The notes: generated by a model from the letters alone, not told the origin. Counted from the first letter of the stretch, positions 41,382 through 51,600 are shown. The stretch: 64,000 nt of DNA from Streptomyces drozdowiczii (GCF_026167665.1 NZ_CP098740.1:5270001-5334000); one strand, 5' to 3'. Made by a program: numbers and translations.

Positions 41382-42428
41382 ATGACCACCGCCACCACCC
41401 CGACCCGGCCCTCCGAGGTCGCCCGCCCCGGCGACCGCACCGCCGACCGCCTCTTCGCCACCGGCATCCGCAACCAGTGGTACGCCGTCTGCCCCTCGGA
41501 CTTCGTGCCCGCCGGCGGCATGAAACGGCTCACCCTCCTCGGCGAGGAATGGCTCCTCTTCCGCCGCGCCGACGGCACCCTCCACATGCTGGAGGACCGC
41601 TGCCCCCACCGCGGCGCCCGCCTCTCCCTCGGCAAACACCTCGGCGACCGCATCGCCTGCTGGTACCACGGCGTCCAGGTCGACGGCACCGGCACCGTCG
41701 CCGCCGTCCCCGGCCTCCCCGGCTGCAACCTGGAGGGCAAGCAACTCGTCGCCGCCCCCCACCTCATCGAGACCGGCGGCGCGGTCCTCGCCTACTTCGG
41801 CGACCACGCCCACGCCGAACCCGTCCCGCTCACCCTGCCCGAACCCCTCACCGACCCCGGCACCTCGGCGTTCCTCTGCTACGCCGAGTGGAACGTCAAC
41901 TGGCGCTACGCCGTCGAGAACCTGCTCGACCCCATGCACGGCTCGTTCCTCCACCGCGACTCGCACAGCATGGCCGAGGGCCAGACCACCGCCCGCTTCC
42001 GCATCCGCGAGACCGAACGCGGCTTCTTCTTCGAGAAGACCGACCAGAGCGGCGTCAACTTCGACTGGGTCGAACTCTGCCGCACCGGCGTCGACTGGGT
42101 CGACCTCACCATCCCCTACCCGCCGACCGCCGGCCCCGGCGGACCCTTCGGCATCGTCGGCATGGCCACCCCCATCGACGAGGACCGCTGCGCCGTCTTC
42201 TTCTGGCGCTACCGCAAGGTCACCGGCTGGGAGCGCGACACCTGGCGCTTCCTGTACAAGACGCTCCTGGAGGACCGCCACTGGGAGGTCCTCGAACAGG
42301 ACCGCGTCATGCTGGAGGACCTGCGCGCCGACGCCGACCAGGCGGAGAACCTCTACCAGCACGACCTGGGCGTGGTCCGCGTCCGCCGCATGTACCGCAC
42401 GGAGGCGGAGTCGCAGGCGACGGCCTGA
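41382..42428 (+). CDS. Rieske non-haem iron oxygenase, catalytic subunit
   Basis: A 348-residue oxygenase of the phthalate/vanillate type. The Rieske cluster ligands are Cys74-x-His76 (CPHRG) and Cys93-xx-His96 (CWYHG). The mononuclear iron site has His186 and His191 in DPMHGSFLH, with the bridging Asp in NLLDP. It would hydroxylate or O/N-demethylate an aromatic substrate using electrons from the adjacent reductase. No small beta subunit is present, consistent with a homotrimeric alpha-only enzyme. It is the last gene of the plus-strand cluster. Confidence 0.93.
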   Translation: MTTATTPTRPSEVARPGDRTADRLFATGIRNQWYAVCPSDFVPAGGMKRLTLLGEEWLLFRRADGTLHMLEDRCPHRGARLSLGKHLGDRIACWYHGVQVDGTGTVAAVPGLPGCNLEGKQLVAAPHLIETGGAVLAYFGDHAHAEPVPLTLPEPLTDPGTSAFLCYAEWNVNWRYAVENLLDPMHGSFLHRDSHSMAEGQTTARFRIRETERGFFFEKTDQSGVNFDWVELCRTGVDWVDLTIPYPPTAGPGGPFGIVGMATPIDEDRCAVFFWRYRKVTGWERDTWRFLYKTLLEDRHWEVLEQDRVMLEDLRADADQAENLYQHDLGVVRVRRMYRTEAESQATA

Positions 42429-42433
42429 CCGAC

Positions 42434-42478
42434 GTCCTCAATCGCCGGCCACAACAAGCCCGTCCGGCGATTGAGGAC
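42434..42478. repeat. Dispersed intergenic repeat, copy 4 (inverted pair)
   Basis: GTCCTCAATCGCCGG (42434-42448) faces the complementary unit at 42457-42478 across a short loop, making a compact hairpin between the convergent Rieske oxygenase and marR genes, a likely bidirectional terminator. Confidence 0.82.
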
Positions 42479-42515
42479 ACCCCAGCGCCGGGATCCCGGC
42501 GCCCCCGCGGAGCGC

Positions 42516-43028
42516 CTACTCACCGCCCTCCGCCGACAGCACAGACCGCTCCAGCTTCCCCAGCAACCGCGCAAGCTCCACGCACTCCGCCTCCGACAGC
42601 CCCGCCAGCATCCGCCGCTCGTTCTCCAGATGCTCCGAGAACAGCGCGTCGATCAGCGACAACCCCTCGTCCGTCAGCCGCGAGTGCACCACCCGCCGGT
42701 CCTGCGGATCCCGCTCCCGCCGGATCAGCCCGTCCTTCTCCAGCCGGTCTATCCGCAGCGTCACGCCCGCCGAGCTGATCAGCCCGGAATCCGCCAGCTC
42801 GCCCGCCGTGCGCCGGAACGGCGCCCCCGCCCTGCGCAACGCCGTCAGCACGTCGAAGCCGGCCATCGAAAGCCCCTTGCGCTCCACCGGCCGCGAGATC
42901 GCCGTGCTGTACCGCAGGAACGCCCGGTGCAGCCGGCCGAAGACCTCCAGCGGAGCCGTATCCAGCTCCGGCCGCTCACGCCGCCAGTCCGCCACGATCG
43001 ACGCCACCGCGTCCGCCTGCTCCGCCAT
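42516..43028 (-). CDS. MarR-family transcriptional regulator
   Basis: A 170-residue winged-helix regulator (FDVLTALRRAGAPFRRTAGE, LISSAGVTLRIDRLEKDGLI, then the wing RDPQDRRVVHSRLTDEG). MarR proteins of this kind usually repress and are released by an aromatic ligand. GGAGGTG upstream selects ATG 43028 over GTG 43055. It is convergent with the catabolic cluster; a motif in its own promoter also occurs at the ALDH/MFS divergent promoter, so it is the likely controller of the cluster and of itself. Confidence 0.9.
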   Translation of the reverse strand: MAEQADAVASIVADWRRERPELDTAPLEVFGRLHRAFLRYSTAISRPVERKGLSMAGFDVLTALRRAGAPFRRTAGELADSGLISSAGVTLRIDRLEKDGLIRRERDPQDRRVVHSRLTDEGLSLIDALFSEHLENERRMLAGLSEAECVELARLLGKLERSVLSAEGGE

Positions 43029-43063
43029 CCCGGGCACACCTCCGTGCGGGTACACAATGGGGT

Positions 43064-43081
43064 AAGAATCTTAGCCCTCAA
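43064..43081. promoter_or_regulatory. Putative autoregulatory MarR operator
   Basis: AAGAATCTTAGCCCTCAA overlaps a TAAGAT -10-like box on the minus strand and shares TTAGCCCT with 32093-32100. Confidence 0.5.
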
Positions 43082-43155
43082 AGGACCCCGCACGGCCGTC
43101 CGCCCCCAGCGGAACCCGCCTGCGCGCCGCCCGGCCGATACGGCAGCATGTCCCC

Positions 43156-45656
43156 ATGTCCGTACTGACGCGCGATGAAGCGCAGGCCCGAGCCCAGATC
43201 CTCGACGTTCAGCGATACACCATCGAACTCGATCTCACCGCGGGGGAGGAGACCTTCGACTCCCGCACCGTGATCGAGTTCACCGCCCGCACGGCCGGTG
43301 ACACCTTCATCGAGCTCAAGCCGGCCACCCTGCGCTCGATCAGCCTCGACGGGCAGCCGCTGGACCCCGCGGACCTCACCGAGAACCGGTACCCCCTCAC
43401 CGGCCTCACCGAAGGACCGCACGAGATCCGCGTCGACGCCGCCATGCGCTACTCCCGCACCGGCGAGGGCATGCACCGCTTCACCGACCCCAGCGACAAC
43501 GAGACGTACGTCTACACCCAGCTCTTCATGGAGGACGTCCAGCGCGTCTTCGCCGCCTTCGACCAGCCCGACCTCAAGGCGGTCTTCGCGCTCACCGTCA
43601 CCGCCCCGAGGGCTGGACCGTCCTCGGCAACGGCGTCACCGAGCACACCGGCGACGGCCGCTGGACCATCGCCCCCACCCCGCCGCTCTCCACCTACCTC
43701 GTCGCCGTCGCGGCCGGCCCCTGGCACTCCGTGACCACCGAGCATGCCGGACTGCCCTTCGGCATCCACTGCCGCCGCTCGCTCGCCCCCCACCTCGACG
43801 CCGACGCCGACGAGATCCTCGACATCACCCGGGCCTGCTTCGACCGGTTCCAGGAGAAGTTCACCGAGCCGTACCCCTTCGACTCGTACGACCAGGCGTT
43901 CGTTCCCGAGTTCAACGCCGGCGCCATGGAGAACCCCGGACTCGTCACCTTCCGCGACGAGTTCATCTACCGCTCCGCCGTCACCGACACCGAACGCCAG
44001 ACCCGCGGCATGGTCATCGCCCACGAGATGGCCCACATGTGGTTCGGCGACCTCGTCACCCTCGCCTGGTGGGACGACATCTGGCTCAACGAGTCCTTCG
44101 CCGAGTACATGGGCTACCAGACCCTCGCCGAAGCAACCCGGTTCACCGACACCTGGGTCGACTTCGGCGTCGCCCGCAAGGGCTGGGGATACGACGCCGA
44201 CCAGCGCCCCTCCACCCACCCCGTCGCCCCCGACCCGGCCGACGTCCCCGACACCGCCTCCGCGCTCCTCAACTTCGACGGCATCTCCTACGCCAAGGGC
44301 GCCTCCGCCCTGCGCCAGCTCGTCGCCTGGCTCGGCGAGAAGGACTTCCTCGCGGGCATCAACACCCACTTCGCCCGCCACAAGTTCGGCAACGCCACCC
44401 TCGCCGACTTCATCGACAACCTCGCATCGGCCACCGACCGGGACGTCCACGCCTGGGCCCAGCAGTGGCTCCGCACCACCGGCGTCGACACCCTCGCCGC
44501 ACACACCACCGAGACCGACACCACCTGGTCGCTCACCGTCGACCACCGGGGCACCCGCCCCCACCGCATCAGCGTCGGCGCCTACGACCACAGCCTCGAC
44601 ACCCAGCACGGACCCACCCCCCTCGTCCTGCGCGAACGCTTCGACGCCGGCATCCCCGAGGAAGCCCCCGTCACCCGCCCCGGCCGCCGCCCCGCCCTCG
44701 TCGTCCTCAACGACGAAGACCTCACCTACGCCAAGGTCCGGCTCGACCCGCACTCCTGGAACACCGTCCTGGACAGCCTCTCCGGCATCCCCGACGCCCT
44801 CACCCGCGCCGTCGTCTGGAACTCCGCCCGCGACATGGTCCGCGACGGCGAACTCGCCCCCAGCACCTACCTCGAAGCCGCCCGCGCCCACCTCCCGTAC
44901 GAGACCGACCTCGCCCTCCTCCAAGGCGTCCTCGCCTTCGCGGACACCCAGGTCGCCGGCCGCTACACCGCCCCCGAGGACCGCCCCGCCGCCCTCGCCA
45001 CGATCACCTCCCTCTGCCGCGACCTCATCCGCCGCACCGAGGACGGCACCCACCCCGGCCTCCGCCTCACCGCCGTACGCCACCTCATCGACGCCGCCAC
45101 CCAGCCCGACACCATCCAGGGCTGGCTCGCCGACGACACCGTCCCCGGCGGACCCGAACTCGACCCCGAACTGCGCTGGCGCATCCTCACCCGCCTCGCC
45201 GTCCTCGGCGCCACCGACGAGACCGCCATCGACGCGGCCCTGGAGGACGACCCCAGCGCCACCGGCCAGGAAGGCGCCGCCCGCTGCCGCGCCGCCCTGC
45301 CCACCCCCGAGGCCAAGGCCGCCGCCTGGGACGCGATGTTCCACGACGACAGCCTCTCCAACTACCTCTTCACCGCCACCGCCCAGGGCTTCTGGCAGCC
45401 CGAACAGACCGACCTCGTACGCGCATACGTGCCCCGCTTCTATCCCGAGGCCGCCCAGCTCGCCGCCCGCCGGGGCCCCGCCATCGCCGAGGCCGCCGGC
45501 CGCCACGCCTTCCCCGCCCACGCCGTCGACGCCGACAGCCTCCGCACCGGCGAGGAAGCCCTGAACGACCCCGCCCTCACCCCCGCCCTCCGCCGCAAGC
45601 TCATCGACCAGATCGACGACCTGCGCCGCGCCCTGAACGTACGCAACGCCAACTGA
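43156..45656 (+). CDS. pepN: Aminopeptidase N, M1 family (one-base break)
   Basis: A zinc aminopeptidase of about 833 residues. The substrate-binding GAMEN motif is encoded at 43919-43933, and the zinc site HEMAHMWFGDLV with the downstream NESFAEYM glutamate at 44022 onward. The N-terminal beta domain is in frame from ATG 43156, then the frame breaks after LTVTAP. One more C in the run 43604-43607 gives EGWTVLGNG and continues to the stop at 45656. The C-terminal helical domain (ERAP1-like) is complete. It trims N-terminal residues from peptides in the cytoplasm. The gene is housekeeping and widely conserved, so real inactivation is unlikely. Confidence 0.9.
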
Positions 45657-45664
45657 CCCCACCC

Positions 45665-45705
45665 GTGCCCGGCCCGCCCCTCACCGCGAGGGGCGCGCCG
45701 GGCAC
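45665..45705 (+). terminator. Terminator after pepN
   Basis: An 18-bp stem with one mismatch (GTGCCCGGCCCGCCCCTC / GAGGGGCGCGCCGGGCAC) and a 5-base loop, 9 bases after the stop. Confidence 0.8.
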
Positions 45706-45875
45706 GCCCATACCACCGCAGCCCCTGGCAACACGCCCCCACCCGCGCCCCGCCACCCTTTCGAGTTCAGATCACCCGGTCCCCGGCCGCGCCACCCGAA
45801 ACCCGGACAAGCTGGCACGCACACCCATGCCCATGCCCGCCCCCGTCCCCGCGCGCCCGAAGGACCACCCGCCCC

Positions 45876-47278
45876 ATGCCCGTACCGCCCCTCGCCGGGT
45901 CCACCACCGGACCCGACGCCCTGCGCCCCCTCCTCGACACCGTCCTCACCGCCCTCGCCGAAGGCGCCCGACGCCGCGACGGCCCCCTCCCGCAGGCGGA
46001 CCCGACACCGTCACCCCGCGCACCCGCACCGCCCTCACCCCCCTCATCCCGGACCGGGGCACCGGCGCCCACCACGCCCTCGCCACCCTCGTCCAAGCCC
46101 TCACCGAAGGCGCCGCCGACCCCGCCGACCCCCTCTGCGCCGCCCACCTCCACACCCCGCCCCTCGCCCTCGCGGCCGCCGCCGACCTCGCCGCCTCCGC
46201 CCTCAACCCCTCCATGGACTCCTGGGACCAGGCCCCCGCCGCCTCCACCCTCGAAGCCGACACCACCGCCGCGCTCGCCGCCGAGGTCTACCCCCACCAC
46301 CCCGCACCCGACGCCCTCGTCACCACCGGCGGCACCGAGGCCAACCAACTCGGCCTCCTCCTCGCCCGCGAACGCCACGGCCCCGTCCAGACCATCACCG
46401 GCGCCAACGCCCACCACAGCTTCACCCGCGCCGCCTGGCTCCTCGGCCTCCCCGAACCCCTCACCGTGCCCGCCCCGAACGGCACCATCGACGTCCCCGC
46501 ACTCCACGAGACCCTCGCCCGCCACCACGCGCGGGGCCCCCTCCTCGTCACCGCCACCGCCGGCACCACCGACACCGGCCAGATCGACCCCCTCACCGAG
46601 ATCGCCGACCTCTGCGCCCGCCACGGCGCCGAACTCCACATCGACGCCGCCTACGGCGGGCCCCTCCTCTTCAGCCCCGCCCACCGCCACCGACTCGACG
46701 GACTCGACCGCGCCGACAGCGTCACCCTCGACCTCCACAAACTCGGCTGGCAGCCCGCCTCCGCCGGCATCCTCGCCGTCCCCGACCGCCACCACCTCCA
46801 CGCCCTCCACCACCAAGCCCCCTACCTCAACGCCGACGACGACACCGAAGCCGGCCTCCCCGACCTCCTCGGCCGCTCCCTGCGCACCACCCGCCGCCCC
46901 GACGTACTCAAGATCGCCGTCACCCTCCGGGCCCTCGGCCGCACCGGACTCGCCGACCTGGTCGACCGCACCTGCGCCGCCGCGCACACCCTCGCCGACC
47001 TCGTCACCGCCACCCCCGGCCTCGAACTCCACGACCGCCCCACCATCAGCACCGTCCTCTTCCGCCCCACCGGCGCCGACGACCACACCGTCGCCACCGT
47101 CCGCCGCACCCTCCTCACCCGCGGCCACGCCGTACTCGGCCGCACCCACGCCCACGGCCGCCTCTGGCTCAAGGCCACCCTCCTCAACCCCCACACCACC
47201 CCCGACGACCTCCACCGCCTCCTCACCCTCGTCACCCGGCTCACCGCCGAACTCAAGGAAGGCAGCACCCTCCGATGA
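45876..47278 (+). CDS. PLP-dependent decarboxylase, diaminobutyrate/lysine type (one-base break)
   Basis: A group II decarboxylase of about 467 residues. LNPSMDSWDQAPAAS, TTGGTEANQLGLLLARE, HIDAAYGGPLL (PLP-binding Asp) and the PLP lysine Lys289 in LDLHKLGWQPAS are all in the long frame. GAAGGA precedes ATG 45876. The first 37 or so codons are in a different frame, joined by one more C in 45983-45991. Enzymes of this type make cadaverine, diaminopropane or aromatic amines. The ATGA overlap with an amine N-hydroxylase points to hydroxamate siderophore precursors. Confidence 0.85.
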
Positions 47279-48677
47279 CCGCCGCCCCGGCCACCCCCGA
47301 CCCCCACCGCACCCACGACCTCACCGGCATCGGCATCGGCCCCTTCAACCTCTCCCTCGCCGCCCTCGCCCACGGCCTGCCCACCCCCTCACCACCGCCT
47401 TCTACGAACAGCGCCCCGCCTTCCACTGGCACCCCGGCCTCCTCATCGACGGCGCCACCCTCCAAGTCCCCTTCCTCGCCGACCTCGTCACCCTCGCCGA
47501 CCCCACCAGCCCCTGGAGCTTCCTCAACTACCAACGCACCCAGGACCGCCTCTACCCCTTCTACTTCGCCGAGCGCTTCCACATCCACCGCGCCGAATAC
47601 GACGCCTACTGCCGCTGGGTCAGCACCCAGCTCCCCGGCCTCCACTTCGGCCACCAGGTCGACGCCATCCGCTGGGACCCCCAGACCGCCCGCTTCGACG
47701 TCGACCACACCCAGCTCGACGCCCACGGCGAAGCCGCATCACTCGGCCGCACCCACACCCGCCACATCGCCCTCGGCATCGGCACCGAACCCCACATCCC
47801 CGACGCCCTCAAACCCCTCACCGACACCGGCACCGCCCCCGTCATCCACTCCGCCGACTACCTCCACCACCGCGACCGCCTCCTCCAGGCCCGCCACATC
47901 ACCGTCATCGGCTCCGGCCAGTCCGGCGCCGAGATCTTCCTCGACCTCCTGCGCGCCCGCCCCACCGGAAACGAAGGGCTCCACTGGCTCGCCCGCACCC
48001 CCGCCTTCGCGCCCATGGAGTACTCCAAACTCGGCCTCGAACACTTCACCCCCGACTACACCCGCTACTTCCACGACCTCCCCGAAACCGTCCGCGACAC
48101 CCTCGTCCCCCAGCAGTGGCAGCTCCACAAGGGCATCGACCACGACACCATCGCCGCCATCCACGACGAGCTCTACCGCCGCACCCTCCACGGCGGCTGG
48201 CCCGACGCCACCCTCACCCCCGGCGTCACCGTCCGCACCGCCGGACGCGTCGCCAACACCCGCGTCGAACTCCACCTCGAACACACCCAGCAGTCCACCC
48301 GCACCCGCCTCACCACCGACGCCGTCGTCCTCGCCACCGGCTACCGCGAACGCCCCCTCGACACCCTCCTCCACCACCTCGCCCCCCACCTCCGCCGCGA
48401 CGCCGCCGGCCGCCCCCGCGTCGACGCCCACCACCGCCTCGACCTCGGCCCCGCCGTCACCGGCCACATCTACGTACAGAACGCCGAACGCCACACCCAC
48501 GGCGTCGGCGCCCCCGACCTCGGCCTCGCCGCCTGGCGCAGCGCCACCATCCTCAACGACCTCACCGGCACCACCCCGTACCCCCTCCCGAAGCGCACCG
48601 CCTTCACCACCTTCGGCCTCACCCACCCCGCCATCCCCGCCCAACAACCCACCCTCGTCCCCCTCACCCGCCCCTGA
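47275..48677 (+). CDS. Lysine/ornithine N-monooxygenase family (SidA/IucD/PvdA), one-base break
   Basis: A flavin N-hydroxylase of about 467 residues. The FAD motif GIGIGPFNLSLA is at 18-29, NADPH-binding VIGSGQSGAEIFLDLL lies in the middle, and VLATGYRERPLD is in the C-terminal third. It hydroxylates the terminal amine of lysine, ornithine or cadaverine for hydroxamate siderophores. The frame breaks after AHGLPTP; one more C in the run 47384-47388 continues with LTTAFYEQRPAFHWHPG, a family-typical segment. No acyltransferase or NIS synthetase follows, so the pathway must be completed elsewhere. Confidence 0.87.
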
Positions 48678-48685
48678 CGCACAAA

Positions 48686-48733
48686 GGGCGGCCGCCCCAC
48701 CTCCCCGGAAAAGGGGAGGCGGAACGACCGCCC
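48686..48733. terminator. Bidirectional terminator
   Basis: A long imperfect stem (GGGCGGCCGCCCCACCTCCCC with GGGGAGGCGGAACGACCGCCC) around GGAAAA, between the convergent monooxygenase and nucleotidase genes. Confidence 0.75.
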
Positions 48734-48748
48734 GCACCGACCGCGCGC

Positions 48749-50560
48749 CTAGAACACCGGCACCCCGTCCCGCGTCAGCTTCCAGTCCACCGAAGCGAAC
48801 CCCGCCGGGTCCACCGAACCCTTCGCCTGCACCCAGGCGATGATCGTGTTCCGGATCTCCTCCGAATTCGCCCACAGCTGCTTCGCCGCCGGAACATGCG
48901 GGAAATTGCCGCCCCCGCTCGCCCGGTAGTTGTTCACCGCCAGCACGAACTGCGCCTTCGGATCGAGCGGCTTCCCCTCGAACGACAGATTCACGATCCG
49001 CGAACCCACCGGCTTCGCGATGTCGATCTCATACGTCAGACCCGACACCGCGTCGTAGTTGTAGTCCGGAGTGCTGTCCGCGTTCGTCAGCTTCTCCGGA
49101 TCCACCGGCGCACCCGCCGCCGTCTGCACGTAGTACTTCGCCGAGAACTCCAGGTAGTCCAGGATCTGAGCCCCCGTCACCAGACGCGCCTCCAGCGTGT
49201 TCTCGAACGGATACAGACCCGCCGCGTCCTTGATCGTCACGTTCCCGGCCGGAATCCGCGCCGTACGCGAGAAGCACGACGCCTGCGACAGCACCGGAAG
49301 CTCCGCGTACTCACCGCCCGCCAGCGCCGCCTTCACCGTCTCCGCCTGGACGACGTTGATCAGATCGATGATCGGCTCGTCCTTCCACGCCGCCTCCGCC
49401 GTCGTCATCTCCGACGCCGCCGTACCGATCACCTGGTTGACGTACGCCACGACCTTCTTGTGCTCGTCCGCCAGCAGCTTCGTGATCTTCCGGTCCTCGG
49501 CCGCCGTGTTCGAGTTCAGCACCCGCGAACCGGCCTTCTCGACCACCCAGCGGCCCTTCTCCCACACCATCTCGAAGTCGAACAGCGTCAGCCGCTGCCC
49601 CCACTTCAACGGCTCCGAGAGCACGACCTTCTTCCCGGTCTCCTTGTTCTCCACGAAGTACTCGGGAATCTCCAGGTGCGCGTGGCCCACCAGGATCGCG
49701 TCGATCCCCGGCACCTGCTCCGCCACCAGACCGGCCGCGTTCTCCACGTACGGGATCTGGTCCCCGTACGACGACGTCCCGCTGTTCCCCGAGTGCGCCG
49801 ACACGATCACCACGTCCGCACCCATCGAACGCAGCCGCGGCACATACTTCGCCGCCTGCTCCTCAAGACCCGGGAACACCATCTTCCCGCTCACATTCGC
49901 CTTGTCCCAGATCGCGATCCCCGGGTTCGTCAGCCCCAGGATCGCCACCTTCACATCACGCCCGTGCGGCGTACGCAGCTTCTTGATCACGTACGGCGCG
50001 AACGCCGGCCGCAACGTCTTCGCGTCCAGCGCGTTCGCCCCCAGCAGCGGGAAGTCGCACTGCTCCTCGAACTTCCGCAGCACCGGAATGCCGTAGTTGA
50101 ACTCGTGGTTCCCCAGCGCCGCCGCGTCATAGCCGATCGCGTTCATCGCCTGCGCCATCGGGTGCACCGGACCGCGCTTCGCCGTGATCGGGTCGATCTT
50201 CGCGTAGTAGTACGAGAGCTGCGTGCCCTGGATCGTGTCACCCGCGTCGATCATCAGGGTGTTGTGCCGGCCCTTCTCGCGCCGCACCTGCTCCACCAGC
50301 GTCGAGATCTTCGCCAGACCGACGTCGTTGTGGTCCTTGTCGTCGAACTCGGCGTCCGTGAAGTAGTCCCAGTTGAAGACGTTCCCGTGCAGGTCCGTCG
50401 TCCCCATCACGGTGAACGCGTACCGCTTCTGCGGACGCCCGTGACCATGACCGTGCCCGCGCCCGTGCGCCTCGGCGGGCGATGCGACGCCGCCCACCAC
50501 CACCGCGCTCGCGCCGGCCGCGGCCGATGTCCCCAGGAACGTCCTTCGGTTCAGCGGCAT
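48749..50560 (-). CDS. Tat-exported 5'-nucleotidase / 2',3'-cyclic phosphodiesterase family
   Basis: A 603-residue metallophosphoesterase. It has a twin-arginine signal (NRRTFLG, then a hydrophobic stretch to about residue 31) and a short His/Gly-rich linker. The calcineurin-like domain shows TDLHGN, DAGDTIQG, GNHEFN and the late GHAHLEIP, and a C-terminal 5'-nucleotidase domain follows (NNYRASGGGNFP). It dephosphorylates extracellular nucleotides, recovering phosphate and nucleosides. The His-rich linker may bind metal. GGGAGACG precedes ATG 50560. Confidence 0.92.
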   Translation of the reverse strand: MPLNRRTFLGTSAAAGASAVVVGGVASPAEAHGRGHGHGHGRPQKRYAFTVMGTTDLHGNVFNWDYFTDAEFDDKDHNDVGLAKISTLVEQVRREKGRHNTLMIDAGDTIQGTQLSYYYAKIDPITAKRGPVHPMAQAMNAIGYDAAALGNHEFNYGIPVLRKFEEQCDFPLLGANALDAKTLRPAFAPYVIKKLRTPHGRDVKVAILGLTNPGIAIWDKANVSGKMVFPGLEEQAAKYVPRLRSMGADVVIVSAHSGNSGTSSYGDQIPYVENAAGLVAEQVPGIDAILVGHAHLEIPEYFVENKETGKKVVLSEPLKWGQRLTLFDFEMVWEKGRWVVEKAGSRVLNSNTAAEDRKITKLLADEHKKVVAYVNQVIGTAASEMTTAEAAWKDEPIIDLINVVQAETVKAALAGGEYAELPVLSQASCFSRTARIPAGNVTIKDAAGLYPFENTLEARLVTGAQILDYLEFSAKYYVQTAAGAPVDPEKLTNADSTPDYNYDAVSGLTYEIDIAKPVGSRIVNLSFEGKPLDPKAQFVLAVNNYRASGGGNFPHVPAAKQLWANSEEIRNTIIAWVQAKGSVDPAGFASVDWKLTRDGVPVF

Positions 50561-50752
50561 CTCGTCTCCCACATTTCGGTTCACTTGGTGCGAAGTTCTG
50601 TCGTACGCCGTCCAACAACGCGCGTAGATAATCACCCACGCACCGCCCCCGGCAACACCCCCGGCAGGTTTCCGTTCCATGACCACACATCGACGGGACG
50701 CCGTCCGGCCGTGCACACCCCGGCTGTCACACCCGGATGCCAGAGTGGACCC

Positions 50753-51454
50753 ATGACCGACACCGCGCAGCCCTACGGCACCCCGGACCAGCCCCGCCTC
50801 GCCGTCCGCGGCGAAGCCCGCCTGGAAGTCGACCCCGAGATCGCCCGCCTCTCCATCACCGTCACCGCCCGCGGCAAGGACCGCCGCACCGCCCTCGAAG
50901 ACCTCACCCGGCGCAACGCCACCGTCCTCGAACTCGCCCGCACCTACGGAGACGCCGTCGAGAAGATCGAGACCGGCGCGCTCTCCATCCACCCCGAACT
51001 CGTCCAGCGCGGCCGCGACGAGAAGATCCGCGCCTACCACGGACGCGTCTACATCACCGCCGTCCTCAACGACTTCACCGCACTCGGTGAATTCGTCACC
51101 CGCGTCGGCGACCTGGAGATGACCCAGGTCAGCGGCCCCTGGTGGGCCCTGCGCCCCACCTCGCCCGCCCACGGCGAGGCCCGCCGCCAGGCCGTCCGCG
51201 AAGCCGTCCAGCGCGCCCGCGAATACGCCGGGGCGCTCGGCGCGGAGCTCGCCGCCCTGGTCGAACTCGCCGACATAGGCGCGGAGAACGCCGCCCCGCC
51301 GGTCGCGTTCGCCAGGACCGGCGGCTACGGCGCCCCGCCCCAGGCGCCCGGCGCCGCCGCCGGAGGACCGCCCGCCATCGACCTCGAACCGCAGCGCCAG
51401 ACCGTGTACGCGCAGGTGAACGCCCGCTTCACCATGACCCCGCCGAAACTCTGA
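50753..51454 (+). CDS. SIMPL (DUF541) domain protein
   Basis: A 233-residue SIMPL-domain protein (RLAVRGEARLEVDPEIARLS, GRVYITAVL, AREYAGALGAELAALVEL). No signal peptide is evident, unlike many Gram-negative members, so it is probably cytoplasmic. A Gly/Pro/Ala insertion precedes the last strand. Family members have been linked to oxidative-stress and signalling complexes; the role here is unknown. It is divergent from the nucleotidase. Confidence 0.82.
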   Translation: MTDTAQPYGTPDQPRLAVRGEARLEVDPEIARLSITVTARGKDRRTALEDLTRRNATVLELARTYGDAVEKIETGALSIHPELVQRGRDEKIRAYHGRVYITAVLNDFTALGEFVTRVGDLEMTQVSGPWWALRPTSPAHGEARRQAVREAVQRAREYAGALGAELAALVELADIGAENAAPPVAFARTGGYGAPPQAPGAAAGGPPAIDLEPQRQTVYAQVNARFTMTPPKL

Positions 51455-51544
51455 ATTCCCGGCTACGGGGACACCGGCGCGTGCTCATCCGAGCACGCCG
51501 CCGCACAATTCAACACTTGTCAATAACCCTTCATGCAAAGGTGG

Positions 51545-51582
51545 TTGGACAGTCATACAGAGCCAATTACCTACCCATAGGT
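51545..51582 (+). promoter_or_regulatory. Predicted pyk promoter and palindrome
   Basis: TTGGAC (51545-51550), 17 bases, TACCTA (51568-51573). A palindrome ACCTA-CCCA-TAGGT (51569-51582) overlaps the -10 box and could be an operator. Confidence 0.45.
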
Positions 51583-51600
51583 AAGGTCTAGGCTCGAACC

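Noticed and set aside
43512..47215. Long Gly/Val-rich minus-strand frames opposite pepN, the decarboxylase and the monooxygenase
   Set aside because: Artefacts of the very C-rich coding strand here. The plus-strand frames carry the enzyme motifs.
43156..48677. Extreme C richness as a sign of horizontal transfer
   Set aside because: The coding strand is C-rich in both orientations across the window, so this fits ordinary Streptomyces wobble bias.
50575..50610. GTTCAC and GTTCTG near the 5'-nucleotidase start as a PHO box
   Set aside because: The two half-sites are 16 bases apart, not the 11-base spacing of Streptomyces PhoP direct repeats.
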